From: Silurus meridionalis
Taxonomy: Eukaryota > Chordata > Actinopteri > Siluriformes > Siluridae
DNA length: 64,000 nt
Assembly: GCF_014805685.1 (NCBI RefSeq)
Contig: NC_060887.1
Span: forward strand, 29,419,963-29,483,962
Direction: 5' to 3'
A program made the position numbers and the translations under genes. The notes below the pieces were generated by a model. The model saw only the letters and a list, made by a program, of their open reading frames with translations, was not told where the DNA came from and searched no databases. This document shows, in pieces, positions 1 through 47,185 of the stretch (the first letter of the stretch is position 1; the number at the start of each line of letters is the position of its first letter).

Positions 1-3000
1 AGTTTGTTGTTGTCTCTTTTGGTGTTCCCCCTCCTGATTTAACATTACATGACATACTGTATATGCTAGAGCCAGACAGGATCCAAAAGACAGCGTGTCT
101 GACTTCTTTTGCTGGGTTATTTGTCCCTGTTATGGATGTTGTTTGGGGAGCTTAAAGTCACATCTTTTCTAAGCTGACAGTAGATGGAGGTGGCAAAGGG
201 AACATTTCAAAATTCTTTTCCTTAGTAATTATGCATACTTCAAAGATGCATCTAAAAAAATGCTGAAGTACTCATTTATTATTCATCATTTTGTACATTT
301 TAACCAGACTATTATCCCTTAAGTAATTATTTTATCTTTTCATCATAGAGATATCTATTTTTATATTTTTATAAAACAATCTGGTGTAGCTATGAATGAT
401 TGAGATTTTTGACAAGGGCGCATTTAGTTCAGCTACTCGCTACTCTCACAGGTCTGTTTTTTTTTTTTTAGCCTATTGTATCCTGAAGATAATGTTGTTC
501 TGGTTGTTGTTGCCTAGAGAAAGGCTTGTGAATGTGACATGGGATACGTGACCCAAGCACTGGGGGGAGGCTGCACATCCCAGCCAGAGCTGGACCTTTT
601 AAAGCTGGCTTGTCCTGTCACCAGCCACACCTTTGTGAAGCTTTGCAGGTTTCGGCATTACATCATCTGCGTTTGTTCTGTCTGTCATCTGTGTGTCTCA
701 CTTCTTTAATCTGGAGACCTGGCCAAAAGGGATCTCTCCTAATTTCTTTGAACTCCTTTTCACCCCACAAATGATCATCCTGTACTGTATACTGTATAAT
801 TACCCGGGATGTTAAAGCATGTCTTCTATGCTTTCACCTCTCGTGACCCTGTGATGGCCATCTTATTCCAAAGTATGTAAACAGCATTGATGCTGTTCCT
901 TGAGTATGAGCACGGCTGTGCCTAATGCTTAGGTAAGAAAGATGTATGATTGGGCAGATTTATTGTGACTGGGATTAGAGCCTCATCCTCCAATGCCTCA
1001 AGTGGGCCACTGTCAACACTCACCTTTTAACAAAAAGGAGCTGCATTCTCATTTCCATCTCCACAGAGTAATTAGCTCAGCATACTGCTCATTAGCTCTG
1101 ATGAGCTGCTGCCAAATGCGATTATCATACTACCTAGAAAAAAGCTCCTACGGAAGGGGGCATCTTGATTATTTGGGGGTTTCTAATATAAATTTTGTAT
1201 CACCACAGGGCATTCCAAAAGGCAACAGCTCAGCCGAAAAGCTGCACTGTAACCATCTTTGAAAAGAAATGAAAAGGCTGGAGGCAACCCCAAGAGCCAA
1301 AAGCTCAAGTAATACAAGGAAAAGTCACACATTTGAAAATTCAACATACTGCTGACAAAAGCCTTTGCATTTTGTCATACTTTACTTGTACCCTTATACG
1401 TATTTGTATATTCAACTCTTTTAAATTGTTGTGTAAAGCACAGTTTGGTCTGTTCTGTAAAAATGAGGTCATTATGAATAACTTGGCAGCTATGAACAAG
1501 GCTGTTCTACATTTCATATTAGTGCTTTCTTAAACACTTTTTAGTAGCAAAAACAGGTTAAGTGGGACTGTCATACTATTATTGCTTTACAACTTTTCAC
1601 GTTTCGTAGTGGGATGTATACTTTTGGTTTGGTTGCTCTCCGGTTTGGTTTTAAACAGCACATAATGGAAATCAAGAGACACTTTGGGGTAATTATGTCC
1701 TCATAAAATACTTTTGTTCATTGTTTAGAAATATGGCAATTGTGTGCTTGCAGAAATAAGAAAAAAATCACCTAAACTTAGAGAACACAGATCTGGGTGT
1801 CAGTGAATTACTAACTAATTATATCCTCAGTGAGCATTTTTGTGTCACATTCTTGCTTGATTTTCATTATAGTTGTCAGTCCAAATATCCATAACACATA
1901 TTTCAGCTTTTCTGTAGAGCTGCTGTTCTTTCTTAATTAGTTTAACTTGTGCTGACAAAAAAAAAATGCCATCCACACCCCAAAACAAACAACATATTAG
2001 TTTTCACTTGATGAAATCAGACTGATTTAGGGTAGAATTGCTTTCGCACTGCAATTATAACATGCTTGCCCTGGGACCAGTTGATTTAGTCTTCACTCAA
2101 GTGTGATAGAAAAAACAAGTGGACGAGTGTGAACATGAACTAAAATCTCATTGCATATGTGAAAGCATTCTTTGTCTGACTTGTAGAGTAAAATTAATGG
2201 AAATCCCTCAGGCAATAATGGTAACTACATTTAGATTATTCGGGGGTTAGCAGGACAACTAATCCTGTCCATGTAATCTTCAACGATTTTCTTTTTATCC
2301 TCCAAATATAACACAATTTAACAGAAGTGAGATATTCTTAAATGTAGCATATTTTTCCAAAGTATGTAAGCAATAGCTCATCTCAAAAACTCAGACAAAA
2401 CAAAGCAAATGTCTGAGGATAGTGATGTTAGTTATCTGGACATCCCCAGACTGCGGAACGTGTGACTCATCGAAAGCCTGAGTCAAAGCTGCCGACTATT
2501 CGGTCTTTCTATTTCTTTATTCAGGAGACTCTCCAAATGTTCAAATGTCGGGTAGGACAACTTAACATACTTTATATGCTAGATCCAAACAGGATCTTAC
2601 AAACACAAGTCTGGGTTGGGTTTTGTATCAATGATAGTACCTAAAGCAGTGTGACATTTGGTCTGTGTAAATCAGTCCCACACCAGCCAAAAAAACATTG
2701 AGCTACAAGAACAATTAAACAATCTACACTATTCCTTTTCCATTTACATGCTGATGGAAAAGAGACGACTCAAATCTTCAACGATGGAAGCCAGATGAGA
2801 AAAACCATATAAGAGACTGAGGGATTGTGTAAAAAAAAACCCCACTTAGAAATAACTTAATAAACCAAACTAACATAATGCTTACAGGGTAACAAGTTAA
2901 ACCTGTGTTTGACCAGCATTCATTTTTCTTTTTACTTTTTTAGATGTAGAGTTCTTTAGCTATTATATTCCTAAACTTTCCTACCACAAAAGGCATTAAG

Positions 3001-3118
3001 GCAGACTTGTTAGATTAAACCCATTCAATTCTACTGACTAGGCAAGCTGGCTATTACCTATAAAAATTCAATAATGGACCGAATACCATTGATCATAAAA
3101 TTGTTATTTCCTCAAAAC

Positions 3119-3325
3119 CAAGGGGTGTCCAATATTTTCCACAAAGGGCCAGGGTGAGTGCAGGATTTCATTCCAACCAATCAAGGACCACACCTGAGAG
3201 TCATTAAAAATGAAAATCATTAGATTTAAACAGATTTAAACATAAACAAAAAATTGGCGTGGACTTGGCTGGAATGAAAACCTGCACCCACATTTGCCCT
3301 TTGTGGAAAAGATTGTACACCCCCG
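3119..3325. mobile_element. Foldback hAT-type MITE (~207 bp)
   Basis: The left arm AAGGGGTGTCCAATATTTTC...GGATTTCATTCCAACCAA (3120-3180) pairs with the right arm, whose reverse complement reads GGGGGTGTACAATCTTTTCC...GGTTTTCATTCCAGCCAA. Flanking octamers CTCAAAAC (3111-3118) and CTCTAAAC (3326-3333) agree at 7 of 8 positions, fitting an 8-bp hAT duplication. The motif set is common in fish genomes. Confidence 0.75.
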
Positions 3326-3355
3326 CTCTAAACAAAAAAAAACAAAACAAAACAA

Positions 3356-3358
<3 letters not shown>

Positions 3359-3445
<87 letters not shown>
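3359..3445. repeat. (AT)n(AC)n compound microsatellite
   Basis: 72 bp of AT followed by about 15 bp of AC, adjoining the MITE's 3' flank. Confidence 0.98.
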
Positions 3446-3446
<1 letters not shown>

Positions 3447-4487
3447 TATATATTATTTAGGCTTAATGGACCTCAATGGACTAATATACAGCCCACCTTG
3501 AGACATAGTCTGTCAAAATGTCAAAATCTCAAAACATCACTTTCCCCAAATAAAACATTATACCAAGTTTGTCTGAGTCAGAAGCTACAACTTTTTTTAT
3601 ATTGTTGTTTTTTTTTTATTATTACAGCAAGAACTCTGTGAAAACAAATGCCACATGAGACTAAAGTATCCCTCAACAATGTAGCTTCTGTGGCTAAGTC
3701 ATTTTTAAACCAAAATGTCAGACAGAGCCTTCTAATACCGAAGCCGAAAAAAGGAGAAAACATACTATTATGCCTCAGTCAAAGGAAATCGGTGTAAAGG
3801 GATCTCTTTCAACTAATAAATCTGTTATCCATTATGTGTTGTAAGTGCCAAATAATGTACTCTCCATTAAGCACTGCTACTGTATTTTGAATACGATTAC
3901 AGCTACAATGCACCTGTAACCCATACAGCCTGTTCACTAGTGCTGAGACAGAGGTGAGACTGAGTCGATACCAGCATAAGTCATACAGAATTAAAGATTC
4001 TGACCACCCAGGGAGATTGCATATATTTTCATATGCAAGCTTTCACCCAATATGTTCCCTCGACCCCGCTGTTGAGGAAACTGAATCACTTCTACAGCTT
4101 GATAAACACCAGCGTACAAAGTGGAGCGAGGCATATTGATTTGAGTAAGCGCTGTTGTCCTGACATGACTCTCTCCAAGACATAATACAGGCCTTCTACT
4201 CACAACATGCAGAGGTACATGGCAAGGGTTTAATGCAGAGAACAAAAGAATGGTGACATGGATGGATGGATCTCGCTTGCACTGCATAATCTATCACACA
4301 GAGAACGGCTCAAAATTTTCCTCGGTTTATTCACTACAAGTTAAGGATAAACATTTTTTTGATAAAATCTATCAAAACATTTTTAATTCCTCACAAAATA
4401 TTTCTCCACTCATGACTACCACAATAGTGATATTAATGTCAATCTCCTTTATAAATCTTCTGCTGAAATTCCTAAAATGCTAATATC

Positions 4488-4695
4488 TGTTGGATTCATG
4501 TAAGATTTCTACAGAAAGCATAAAATCTTTTTTTAAATACATATATTCAGAACATAAAACTACAAAATTTCTAGAAAAAAAAAAAAGTTTACACTTCTAT
4601 CCCTGTTTAGAATGATATATAAATGAATTTTCCCTATTATTGGATTCATGTTAAACGACTACAGAAAGCATCAAATATTTATATAAAAAACACTT
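4488..4695. repeat. Diverged tandem duplication (~150-bp period)
   Basis: The words TTGGATTCATGTAAGATTTC/CTACAGAAAGCATAAAAT at about 4491 recur as TTGGATTCATGTTAAACGAC/CTACAGAAAGCATCAAAT at about 4641. Confidence 0.6.
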
Positions 4696-5136
4696 CTTTT
4701 TAAATATTTTTTGCATATTGAAAATAGCATACATTCTTTCCATGCATCGAGGAGTTTGAGATTAAAAACCTACTTCTGTCTGACATGTGGTGTATGTTTT
4801 TTTACTTCTTCTGAAAATGTCTCCCAAGAAAACAAGCCTGTCTTCTACAATCGCTTTGTCTTCCGTAATGAACAACAGAAATGCTGCTCTTGCATGTTGC
4901 ACCAGTTGTAGTGCTGGATCTAATGAGCAAGCTGCGGGAGAGGTGAGAATGTCCCTTTATCATGACAAGCCTTCGTGAAAACATTTTTCAGGGACAGCAA
5001 AGCAAACTCCATTTTAATGCTTTCACCACACAGCCTTTCAAAATGTTTTCATTTATTTTAAATTAACGCACAATGCTACCTAATTTTCCCTCTTATTTAA
5101 GCTAAAATTCTAGCAAACTGACCGCCTCCTACTCAC

Positions 5137-39923
<34,787 letters not shown>

Positions 39924-39928
39924 CTTTT

Positions 39929-39931
39929 CAT
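39929..39931 (-). promoter_or_regulatory. Upstream, out-of-frame ATG in the 5'UTR
   Basis: An ATG with A at -3 begins 8 nt before the annotated start codon and in a different frame. Its frame stays open through the whole of exon 2, so it would overlap the channel coding sequence for more than 260 nt. It could lower initiation at the main ATG, which has the stronger context. The effect is inferred. Confidence 0.5.
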
Positions 39932-40134
39932 TCTGAGCCTCCTGTCCTAATGGTTACTTCACAGCTGAGGAAGACAAGAAATACACACAGAGAGGTCATT
40001 AAAGTGTAAAAAAAAAATATTGTAGATCCATCTAGTTCAGTCTTATTTATAAAGGGCTGTGGCTGGAATAAAAAAGTGTAGCCATGCCTGCCATTTGATG
40101 GCAGATAATGCCTATTTTAAGAATGTGATAACTA

Positions 40135-40185
<51 letters not shown>
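40135..40185. repeat. (TTA)n microsatellite
   Basis: About 51 bp of TTA trinucleotide repeats. Confidence 0.97.
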
Positions 40186-40227
40186 GATCTCATCTTAAGA
40201 AAGCATTTCATCTTGGTCAGTCATTGC

Positions 40228-40760
40228 TGATTAGAACTTATTCCAGTAGCACTGAGTGCGAGGTGTAAAGTCACCCTGGAAGGGATGCTGGCCTATTATC
40301 TGGCTCCACACTCTTGATGTCACCCAAATGGGGATGGGTTCCCCTTTTAAGTCTGGTTCCTCTTAAGGTTTCTTCCTCATAACATCTAAGCGAGTTTTTC
40401 CTTGATCATCAGGGATAAATACACATCAATAACCTTAACTGTTTCTGTAAATTCTGTAAAGCTGCTTTGAGACAATGTCTTTTGTGAAAAGCGCTATAAA
40501 AATAAACTTGACTTGACACACACACACACACATATTTGCATCTAGGTGCAATTTGGAGTTCCCAGTCCAAGATCTTTTTGTGAAACTGGAGAACCTGATG
40601 AGATCTAGGGAAACTCTCAGTAACCCAAGTCCAGGATTAAACCAGGGACCCTGAGCTATGGGCAACATTACAGTACTTCTCACAGTGCCTCTATGCTGAC
40701 TGATTTGTAAAAAGTCACCCTGCGTTAAAATAAACCCCCGCATTTTCACCATATACACAT
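40228..40760 (+). repeat. Diverged fish interspersed repeat split by a second repeat
   Basis: The left half (CACCCTGGAAGGGATGCTGG) and right half (GCATCTAGGTGCAATTTGGA onward) correspond to successive parts of the teleost repeat seen elsewhere in the window. Between them lies the tail-type element at 40321-40517. This reads as an insertion of the latter into the former. Confidence 0.5.
40321..40517 (+). repeat. Tail-type retroelement repeat, copy 1
   Basis: The ordered words GGTTCCTCTTAAGGTTTCTT, CATCAGGGATAAATACACAT, TAAAGCTGCTTTGAGACAAT and AAAGCGCTATAAAAATAAAC are shared with copies at 44179-44416 and 53478-53610. The GCGCTAT(A)AAATAAA ending resembles the 3' tail of LINE/SINE families in fish; the exact family is not known to me. 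Confidence 0.75.
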
Positions 40761-42176
40761 AACATGAAATATAATTCAAACAGCAAAATGTCATTGTCAT
40801 GTTGTTTAAACGTGTAAATAGAGCGGGGTTTCCTCACTGTATGACTGGTATTCCTTTGGATAAAATTGCGCCTCTGTGCATAATCATACAGACCCGGCCA
40901 TCTGTTATATCTTTCAGCAAAATCATTGGAGACGAGATCATTTTTCTAGCAGGAGGTGTTCATGGCAGACACAAGCGATCCACTGAACAAGCAGACTATT
41001 TGTATCTTTACAGCTTCTTATGCAACTTTTCATGAAGGCATACTTAACATGGTAAATAGATGCCAAATTAACTATATTCAAAAATTCACATTAAAGTATT
41101 AAGTCATTATTAGATTTCAGATTAGTGAAAAATGTATTAACATTGCTGTAAGGTTAATATACATCTGATCTAAATATAAATATGGGTCTGGGATTTTCAC
41201 ATCACCCCCTTGTTGTCCTCCATAGGTTAAATGAGTCTGCACTTAAGCCAGGGCTTTCCTTTTGACCTGAGTACAGAACATAATCCTGCTGTTTATTTCC
41301 ATACCATTTCAGCTATTCACATTGTGAGAGCCCGTGTCACAAATGTTATATCCTGCTAAAAGGAACAAAAACCCAAACACGGGCAAATAGTTTATCCACG
41401 ACACGCAGCGGAATCTCAAACTTGGATTTCCTTTTGAGGAAGGACAAAACAGTTCCCCCTGTTTTACCCTGTATGAACTTATGTCTTTGATTTCACTAGA
41501 CTATCCTCTGACACATGTGTTCCCAGTTAAAATGCTAACCCCCTTTAAAATGAATACGCATCAAATAGATCCATACAGTTTTTTAGCTTATATACTGTGG
41601 AGAGTCATAGTTACAATTTTTTTTTTTTAAAAGATAAGATGCAAAGAAATGCTTTAAGAGCGCAGAATCTGAGCACTTTCCCTGCTTACTGAAGGTAATT
41701 GTTTGTTAAGAGCTAAGCTGAGATGAAAGCATGGACTCCAAACCTGCAGGTGGTGACTAGACTATTTATAACTAAGCACAGTCATCGTGCAGGGTTAACA
41801 AAGATCTATCCGCTTAACTGCATGTATTATGAAAAGAAAATAATTTATAAGAGAATATCAGAAGAAAATTCTGGTTCCTACAGTATGCAACATTTCAACC
41901 CAGCCATTATGGTGGCACAAGCCAGTGCACTCTTATTGCTGGTATCAAGCCCGGACTAATGGGGAGGGTTGTGTTAGGAAGGGCATCCAGCATAAAACAT
42001 GTGCCAAATCAAACATGCGGATCACAAACCTGAATTTCATACTGTATCGGCCCGCCACAGGTATTGTTAGTCAACAGGGTATGAGTGGAAACTGGGCTAC
42101 TGTTGACCAAAGGAGAAGAAGGAGAGAGGGAATATGTCTACAGAGAGAGCAGGGAAAGGAAAAGTGGAGGAGAGTG

Positions 42177-42830
42177 AAATTAAGAATTGGTACTTTAAAT
42201 GTTGGTACTATGACTTTTAAAGGGAGAGATGTAGGTGATATGATGGAGAGGAGAAAGGTAGATATGTTGTGTGTTCAGAAGACCAAGTGGAAAGGAAGTA
42301 AGGCCAGGAACATTGGAGGTGGCTTAAAACTGTTTTTTCATGGTGTGGATGGAAAGAAAAATGGTGTAGGGGTGATACTAAAGGAAGAGTACAGTAAGAG
42401 TGTAGTGAAGGTGAAGAGAGTTTCTGATAGAGTGATGAACGTGAAGCTGGAAGTTGAAGGGGTGATGATAAATGTCATCGGTGCTCCACAAGTGGGTTTT
42501 GAGATGGAGGAGAAGAAAAAATTCTGGATTGAATTAGATGAAGTGGTAGAAGGTGTACATAGGAATGAAAGATTGTTGATTGGGGCAGACTTCAATGCCA
42601 TGTTGTTGAAGGGAACAGAGGTGATGATCAGGTGATGGGTAGTTATGGCCTTAAGGCGAGGAATGTGGAAGGGCAGATGGTGGTAAATTTTGCTAAAAGG
42701 ATGGAAATGGCAGTGGTGAACACTTATTTTAAAAGAAAGGAGGAGCACAGGGTGTCGTATAAGAGTGGAGGAAGGTGCACACAGGTGGACTATATTTTAT
42801 GTAGGTGATGCAACCTGAAGGAGATTGGAG
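42177..42830 (+). pseudogene. LINE AP-endonuclease domain remnant
   Basis: LRIGTLNVGTMTFKGRDVGD, ERRKVDMLCVQKTKW and LLIGADFNAM are the expected blocks of an APE-type endonuclease that nicks target DNA. The catalytic Glu of the usual CVQET block is Lys here (about 42276-42284). The frame is lost after the GADFN block, with later pieces in other frames, so the domain is not functional. Confidence 0.85.
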
Positions 42831-43548
42831 ACTGTAAGGTGTTGGCAGGGGACAGTTTAGCTAGACAGCATCGGATGGTGGTCTGTAGGATGGTTTTGGA
42901 GGTGAAGAAGAAGAGGAGGAGAGTGAAGACTGAAAAAAGAATAAGATGGTGGAAGCTGAAGGAAGAAGACTGTAGTGTAAGATTCAGGGAAGAGGTCAGA
43001 CAGGGGCTCGGTGGTGGTGAAGAGGTGCTGGATGATTGGGCAACTACTGCAGAAGTGGTAATGGAGACAGCTAGAAAGGTACTTGGTGTGACATCTGGAA
43101 ATAGAAAGAATACAAAGAGACGTGGTGGTGGTGGAATGAGGAAGTGCAGGAGAGCATAAGGAGAAAGAGGGATCTGCAGAGAGATAAAAAATGTAGGCAG
43201 GGGTACAAGGAGATGCGGCAGCAGATAAAGAGGGATGTGGCGAAAGCCAAGGAAAAGGCATATGAGGAGCTGTATGAGAAGTTGGACACTAAGGAAGGAG
43301 CAAAGGATTTGTAACGATTGGCCAGGCAGAGGGACCGGGCTGGGAAGGATGTGCTACAAGTTAGAGCAATAAAGGATGGAAATAGAAATGTGTTTTCTAG
43401 TGAGAAGAGTGTGTTGAGAAGATGGAGGGAGTATTTTGAGCAGCTGATAATTGAGGAAAATGAGAGAGAGCAAGAAGGGTGGATGATGTGGAGATGGTGA
43501 AACAGGAAGTGGATAGGATTAGTAAAGTGGAAGTCAGCAATTAAGAGG

Positions 43549-44905
43549 ATGAAGAGTGGAAGGTCAGCTGGACATACCAGTAAAAGCATGGAGATGTTTA
43601 GGACAAATGGCAGGGAGTTTTTAACCAGATTGTTTAACAGGATTTTGGAAGGTGAGAGGATGCCTGAGGAATGGAGAAGGAGTGTGCTGGTTCCGATCTT
43701 TAAGAATAAGGGAGATGTGCAGACCTGCAGTAACTACAGGGGAATTAAGTTGATCAGTCACACCATGAAGTTATGGGAAAGAGTAGTTGAAGCCAGGCTG
43801 AGAGAAGAGGTGACCATCATGCCAAGAAAGAGCACCACAGACACATTATTTGCTTTGAGAATTTTGATAGAGGAGTATAGAGAAGGTCAGAAGGAGTTGC
43901 ATTGTGTGTTTGTGGATCTAGAGAAAGCATACGACAGGGTGCCGAGAGAGGAGTTGTGGTATTGTGTAAGAAAGTCAGGTGTGTCAGAGAAGTATGTGAA
44001 GGTGGTGAAGGACAAGTGTGACAGCAGTAAAGTGTGCAATAGGAACGACACACTGGTACAAGCTGGAGCTGGGACTGCATCAAGGATCAGCTCTGAGCCC
44101 TTTCCTGTTTGCAATAGTGATGCACAGGCTGACGGACGAGGTCAGATAAGAGTTTTCATGGACTATGATGTTTGCAGAGGTTATCATCCAAATGAGGATG
44201 GGTTCCCCTTTTAAATCTGGTTCCTCTCAAGGTTTCTTCCTCAAAACATCTAAAGGAGTTTTTCCTTGCCACAGTTGCCATGGCTGCTCATCAGGGATAA
44301 ATAAACAAATACATAAATACATAAATATATCTTTCACCTTAACTCTAAAATTCTGTAAAGCTGCTTTGAGACAATGTTCGTTGTGAAAAGCGCTATAGAA
44401 ATAAAATTGACTTGAATTGTTATTGTTATTTGTAGCAGGTTGAGAAGAGCCTGAAGAGGTGGAGGGACGCACTGGAGAGAAGGGGAATGAAAGTCAGTAG
44501 GAGTAAAACAGAGTACATGTGTGTGAATGAGAGGGAGGGCACTGTAGTGGTGCGGTTGCAGAAAGAAGAGGTGGAGAAGGTGGAGGAGTTCATGTGCCTG
44601 GAGTCAACAGTGCAAAGTAATGGAGAGTGTGTTAGAGAAGTAAAGAAAAGGGTGCAGGCAGGGTGAAGTGGGTGGAGAAGAGTGATAGCAGGAGTGATTT
44701 GTGATAGAAGGGTATCTGCAGAAGTGAAAGGGAAAGTTTATGGGACTGTGGTGAGACCTGCAATGTTGTATGGTTTAGAGACAGTGGCATTGAGTAAAAG
44801 ACAGGAGGTGGAGCTGGAGGTAGCAGAGCTGAAGATGTTGAGGTTTTCATTGGGAGTGACGACGATGGACAGGATTAGAAATAAGTTTATTAGAGGGATG
44901 TAGGA
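43549..44905 (+). pseudogene. LINE reverse-transcriptase domain remnant
   Basis: Visible blocks are PEEWRRSVLVPIFKNKGDVQ, SNYRGIKLISHTMKLWERVV and FVDLEKAYDRVPREELWYC, the last being the RT A box with a catalytic Asp. After a gap come MKVSRSKTEYMCVNEREG and RPAMLYGLETVALSKRQE. The YADD/FADD catalytic box is lost where another repeat is inserted, just after ATGATGTTTGCAG at 44164-44177. Several stop codons and frame changes are present. Confidence 0.88.
44179..44434 (+). mobile_element. Tail-type retroelement repeat, copy 2, nested in the LINE
   Basis: It carries the same ordered words as the copy at 40321-40517 (GGTTCCTCTCAAGGTTTCTT, CATCAGGGATAAATAAACAA, GTAAAGCTGCTTTGAGACAA, AAAGCGCTATAGAAATAAAA), ending in an ATTGTTATTG tail. 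LINE coding sequence resumes immediately after at about 44435. Confidence 0.8.
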
Positions 44906-45188
44906 CGTTTTGGATACAAGATGAGAAAGGTGCGATTGAGATGGTTTGGATGTGTGCACAGGAGGCATATTGGGTATATCAGTAGGAGAATGCTAAGGAT
45001 GGAGCCGCCATGAAAGGAGAAAAGAGGAAAACCAAGGAGGAGGTTTATGGATGTGGTGAGGGAAGACATGCAGGTAGGCGGTTTGAAAGAGGCAGATGTA
45101 GAGGACAGAGTAGTTTAAAAACGGATGATCTGCTGTGGCGACCTGTAATGGGAGCAGCCGAAAGTTGAAGAAGAAGGCAGTATGCAAC

Positions 45189-46503
45189 GTTTTTAGAACA
45201 TATTAATGTGCAAAGTTCATGCTAATGACTTGCCTTAGTTACATCATCTTAAAAAGACGTTCTGAGGTGAGAATGGTTTATTTTTAATAAAGCATAGCCA
45301 TAATGAATATATCTAACCTATGGTATTATCTTGAGGCTGCAAACTGGGTCTCAATGGCCACAAATTATCGTGTGACCATATCATACCAAAGTTGTTGCCG
45401 CAAATTGCGTACTGTGAACTCTGTGAAATCATACTTATTACATGAAATATAGTCTTAATAATAAGAAATATGATTTGGCAGAAACGAGTGAAAAAGCCAG
45501 GTCACTTTCAAAATGCAAGTTAAAGTTAAATATCCATGTTGTAAAACCTGAGACTCAAGTATATATTATATATAATGTTGTATATTTCATTATATATAAT
45601 ATACAATATGATAAGTCATCTAATTTCAAATAGCTCCTGACAAACTTAACTCATAGCCTCAATATGCAGTAAATTTTTTGTGCACACATCCTATTAAAAA
45701 AACAAACACCATGGAAGTGCCATGGGTTTGAATGAGCCAGGAATATACTGAACAAACCGATTAACAAAATTGTTAAAGCTATTGTTATTGGCACTCAGTT
45801 GTATTCCAATGTTGTATCATTCTATTTTCTCAGCTCTCCTTCTATCCTTCTTGTATCTGCTCATCTATATATATTTTCCCTGTCTATTTTACATGGGGCA
45901 TTAGGCTCCAGGTGTCTATAAAGAGGAGTTGTTTCAGGCAAAGCCAGGGTTGGCATCTTGCTCAACTTGCTGCTTCGCATGGAGCTGAAACACAACAAAA
46001 CACAAACATAGCTCGAGCCAAGTCATCTGATTGTGGAGGCATAAAACATGGCTCTGAATAGCAAAAAAAGGTGGTGGATGTCATCCAGGATTGAGTGTGT
46101 CATGACTATATGGCCCAACACCTTTAAAAAGCGGAAGCATATCATGATATAAACATAGTGGTTCTCAGAGTGTCCAGAGCTTATGAATCTTCTCCTCCTC
46201 TCTGTAGACACAATGCAAGTGACATGGTGTAGTACGTTAATGTGTATATTTTCCAAATGTGGCTAGTTTTATACCTTGTAAATGGAAAGTGGTAGCTCAG
46301 TGGTTATGGCATTAGACTCTGGATCGGAAGGTCATATGCTCAAATCCCAACAACTGTTAAGTTGTAAGTCGCTCTGAATGAGGGCATCTGCTAAATGCCT
46401 AAGGCTAATGAAAATACGCACTTCTTTTGAGAACACATTCCATATATTTTCATGAGCCCACTAAATCTAATGTCTTAAAAATTTAATGAACTTTAATGTA
46501 ACA
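45189..46503. other. Non-coding stretch with one SINE
   Basis: AT-rich sequence; a self-complementary TATATAATATAC-rich segment at about 45558-45610 and a tRNA-derived SINE at 46270-46414. No gene recognised. Confidence 0.7.
46270..46414 (+). repeat. tRNA-derived SINE
   Basis: GTGGTAGCTCAGTGGTTATG is a clear pol III A-box region, and AAGGTCATATGCTCAAATCC a B-box region. They are followed by GTAAGTCGCTCTGAATGAGG and GCATCTGCTAAATGCC, the familiar body of a fish SINE (recalled: gtaagtcgctctggataagagcgtctgctaaatg). It is not a functional tRNA gene because the cloverleaf arms do not pair well. Confidence 0.8.

Positions 46504-47185
<682 letters not shown>

Larger units (their letters stand above)
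1..5136 (-). other. Intron 14, partial (window ends inside it)
   Basis: Begins with GTGAGT at 5131-5136 and runs off the window. No channel exon is recognisable here. It contains a hAT-type MITE (3119-3325), an (AT)n(AC)n run (3359-3445) and a diverged ~150-bp tandem duplication (4488-4695). The remaining sequence is AT-rich with no recognisable features. Confidence 0.8.
39965..41880. other. Upstream of exon 2: repeats, no gene
   Basis: Lies in the 5' flank or intron 1 of the channel gene. It holds (TTA)n at 40135-40185, a nested pair of fish repeats at 40228-40760, and otherwise AT-rich DNA without recognised features. Confidence 0.75.
41892..45177 (+). mobile_element. RTE-like non-LTR retrotransposon (LINE), near full length, defective
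   Basis: It is bounded by an 11-bp direct repeat CAGTATGCAAC (41881-41891 and 45178-45188), consistent with a target-site duplication. The 5' part has GGGTTGTGTTAGGAAGGGCA and the 3' end GGGAGCAGCCGAAAGTTGAA, both familiar from fish RTE-type elements. It encodes an AP endonuclease region followed by a reverse transcriptase, in several frames broken by stops and frameshifts. Removing the ~255-bp repeat inserted at about 44180-44434 leaves about 3.0 kb, the size of RTE elements. Clade assignment is from memory and less sure than the LINE call. Confidence 0.88.

Noticed and set aside
3204..3501. Open frames in the (AT)n run giving Ile-Tyr repeats
   Set aside because: They are translations of a microsatellite with no non-repetitive conserved part. 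The same holds for frames in the CA, TG, CT and GA tracts.
1..5136. Search for exon 15 (domain II S2-S4, FTGIFTAEM / [20 protein letters not shown] type)
   Set aside because: No minus-strand frame in this interval encodes it, so the next exon must be outside the window.
42338..43589. Several long minus-strand open frames
   Set aside because: They lie antisense to the LINE coding region and are low-complexity Ser/Phe/His-rich products of purine-rich sense codons.
46270..46414. Possible functional tRNA gene
   Set aside because: A and B boxes are present, but the arms do not pair as a cloverleaf and a known SINE body follows.
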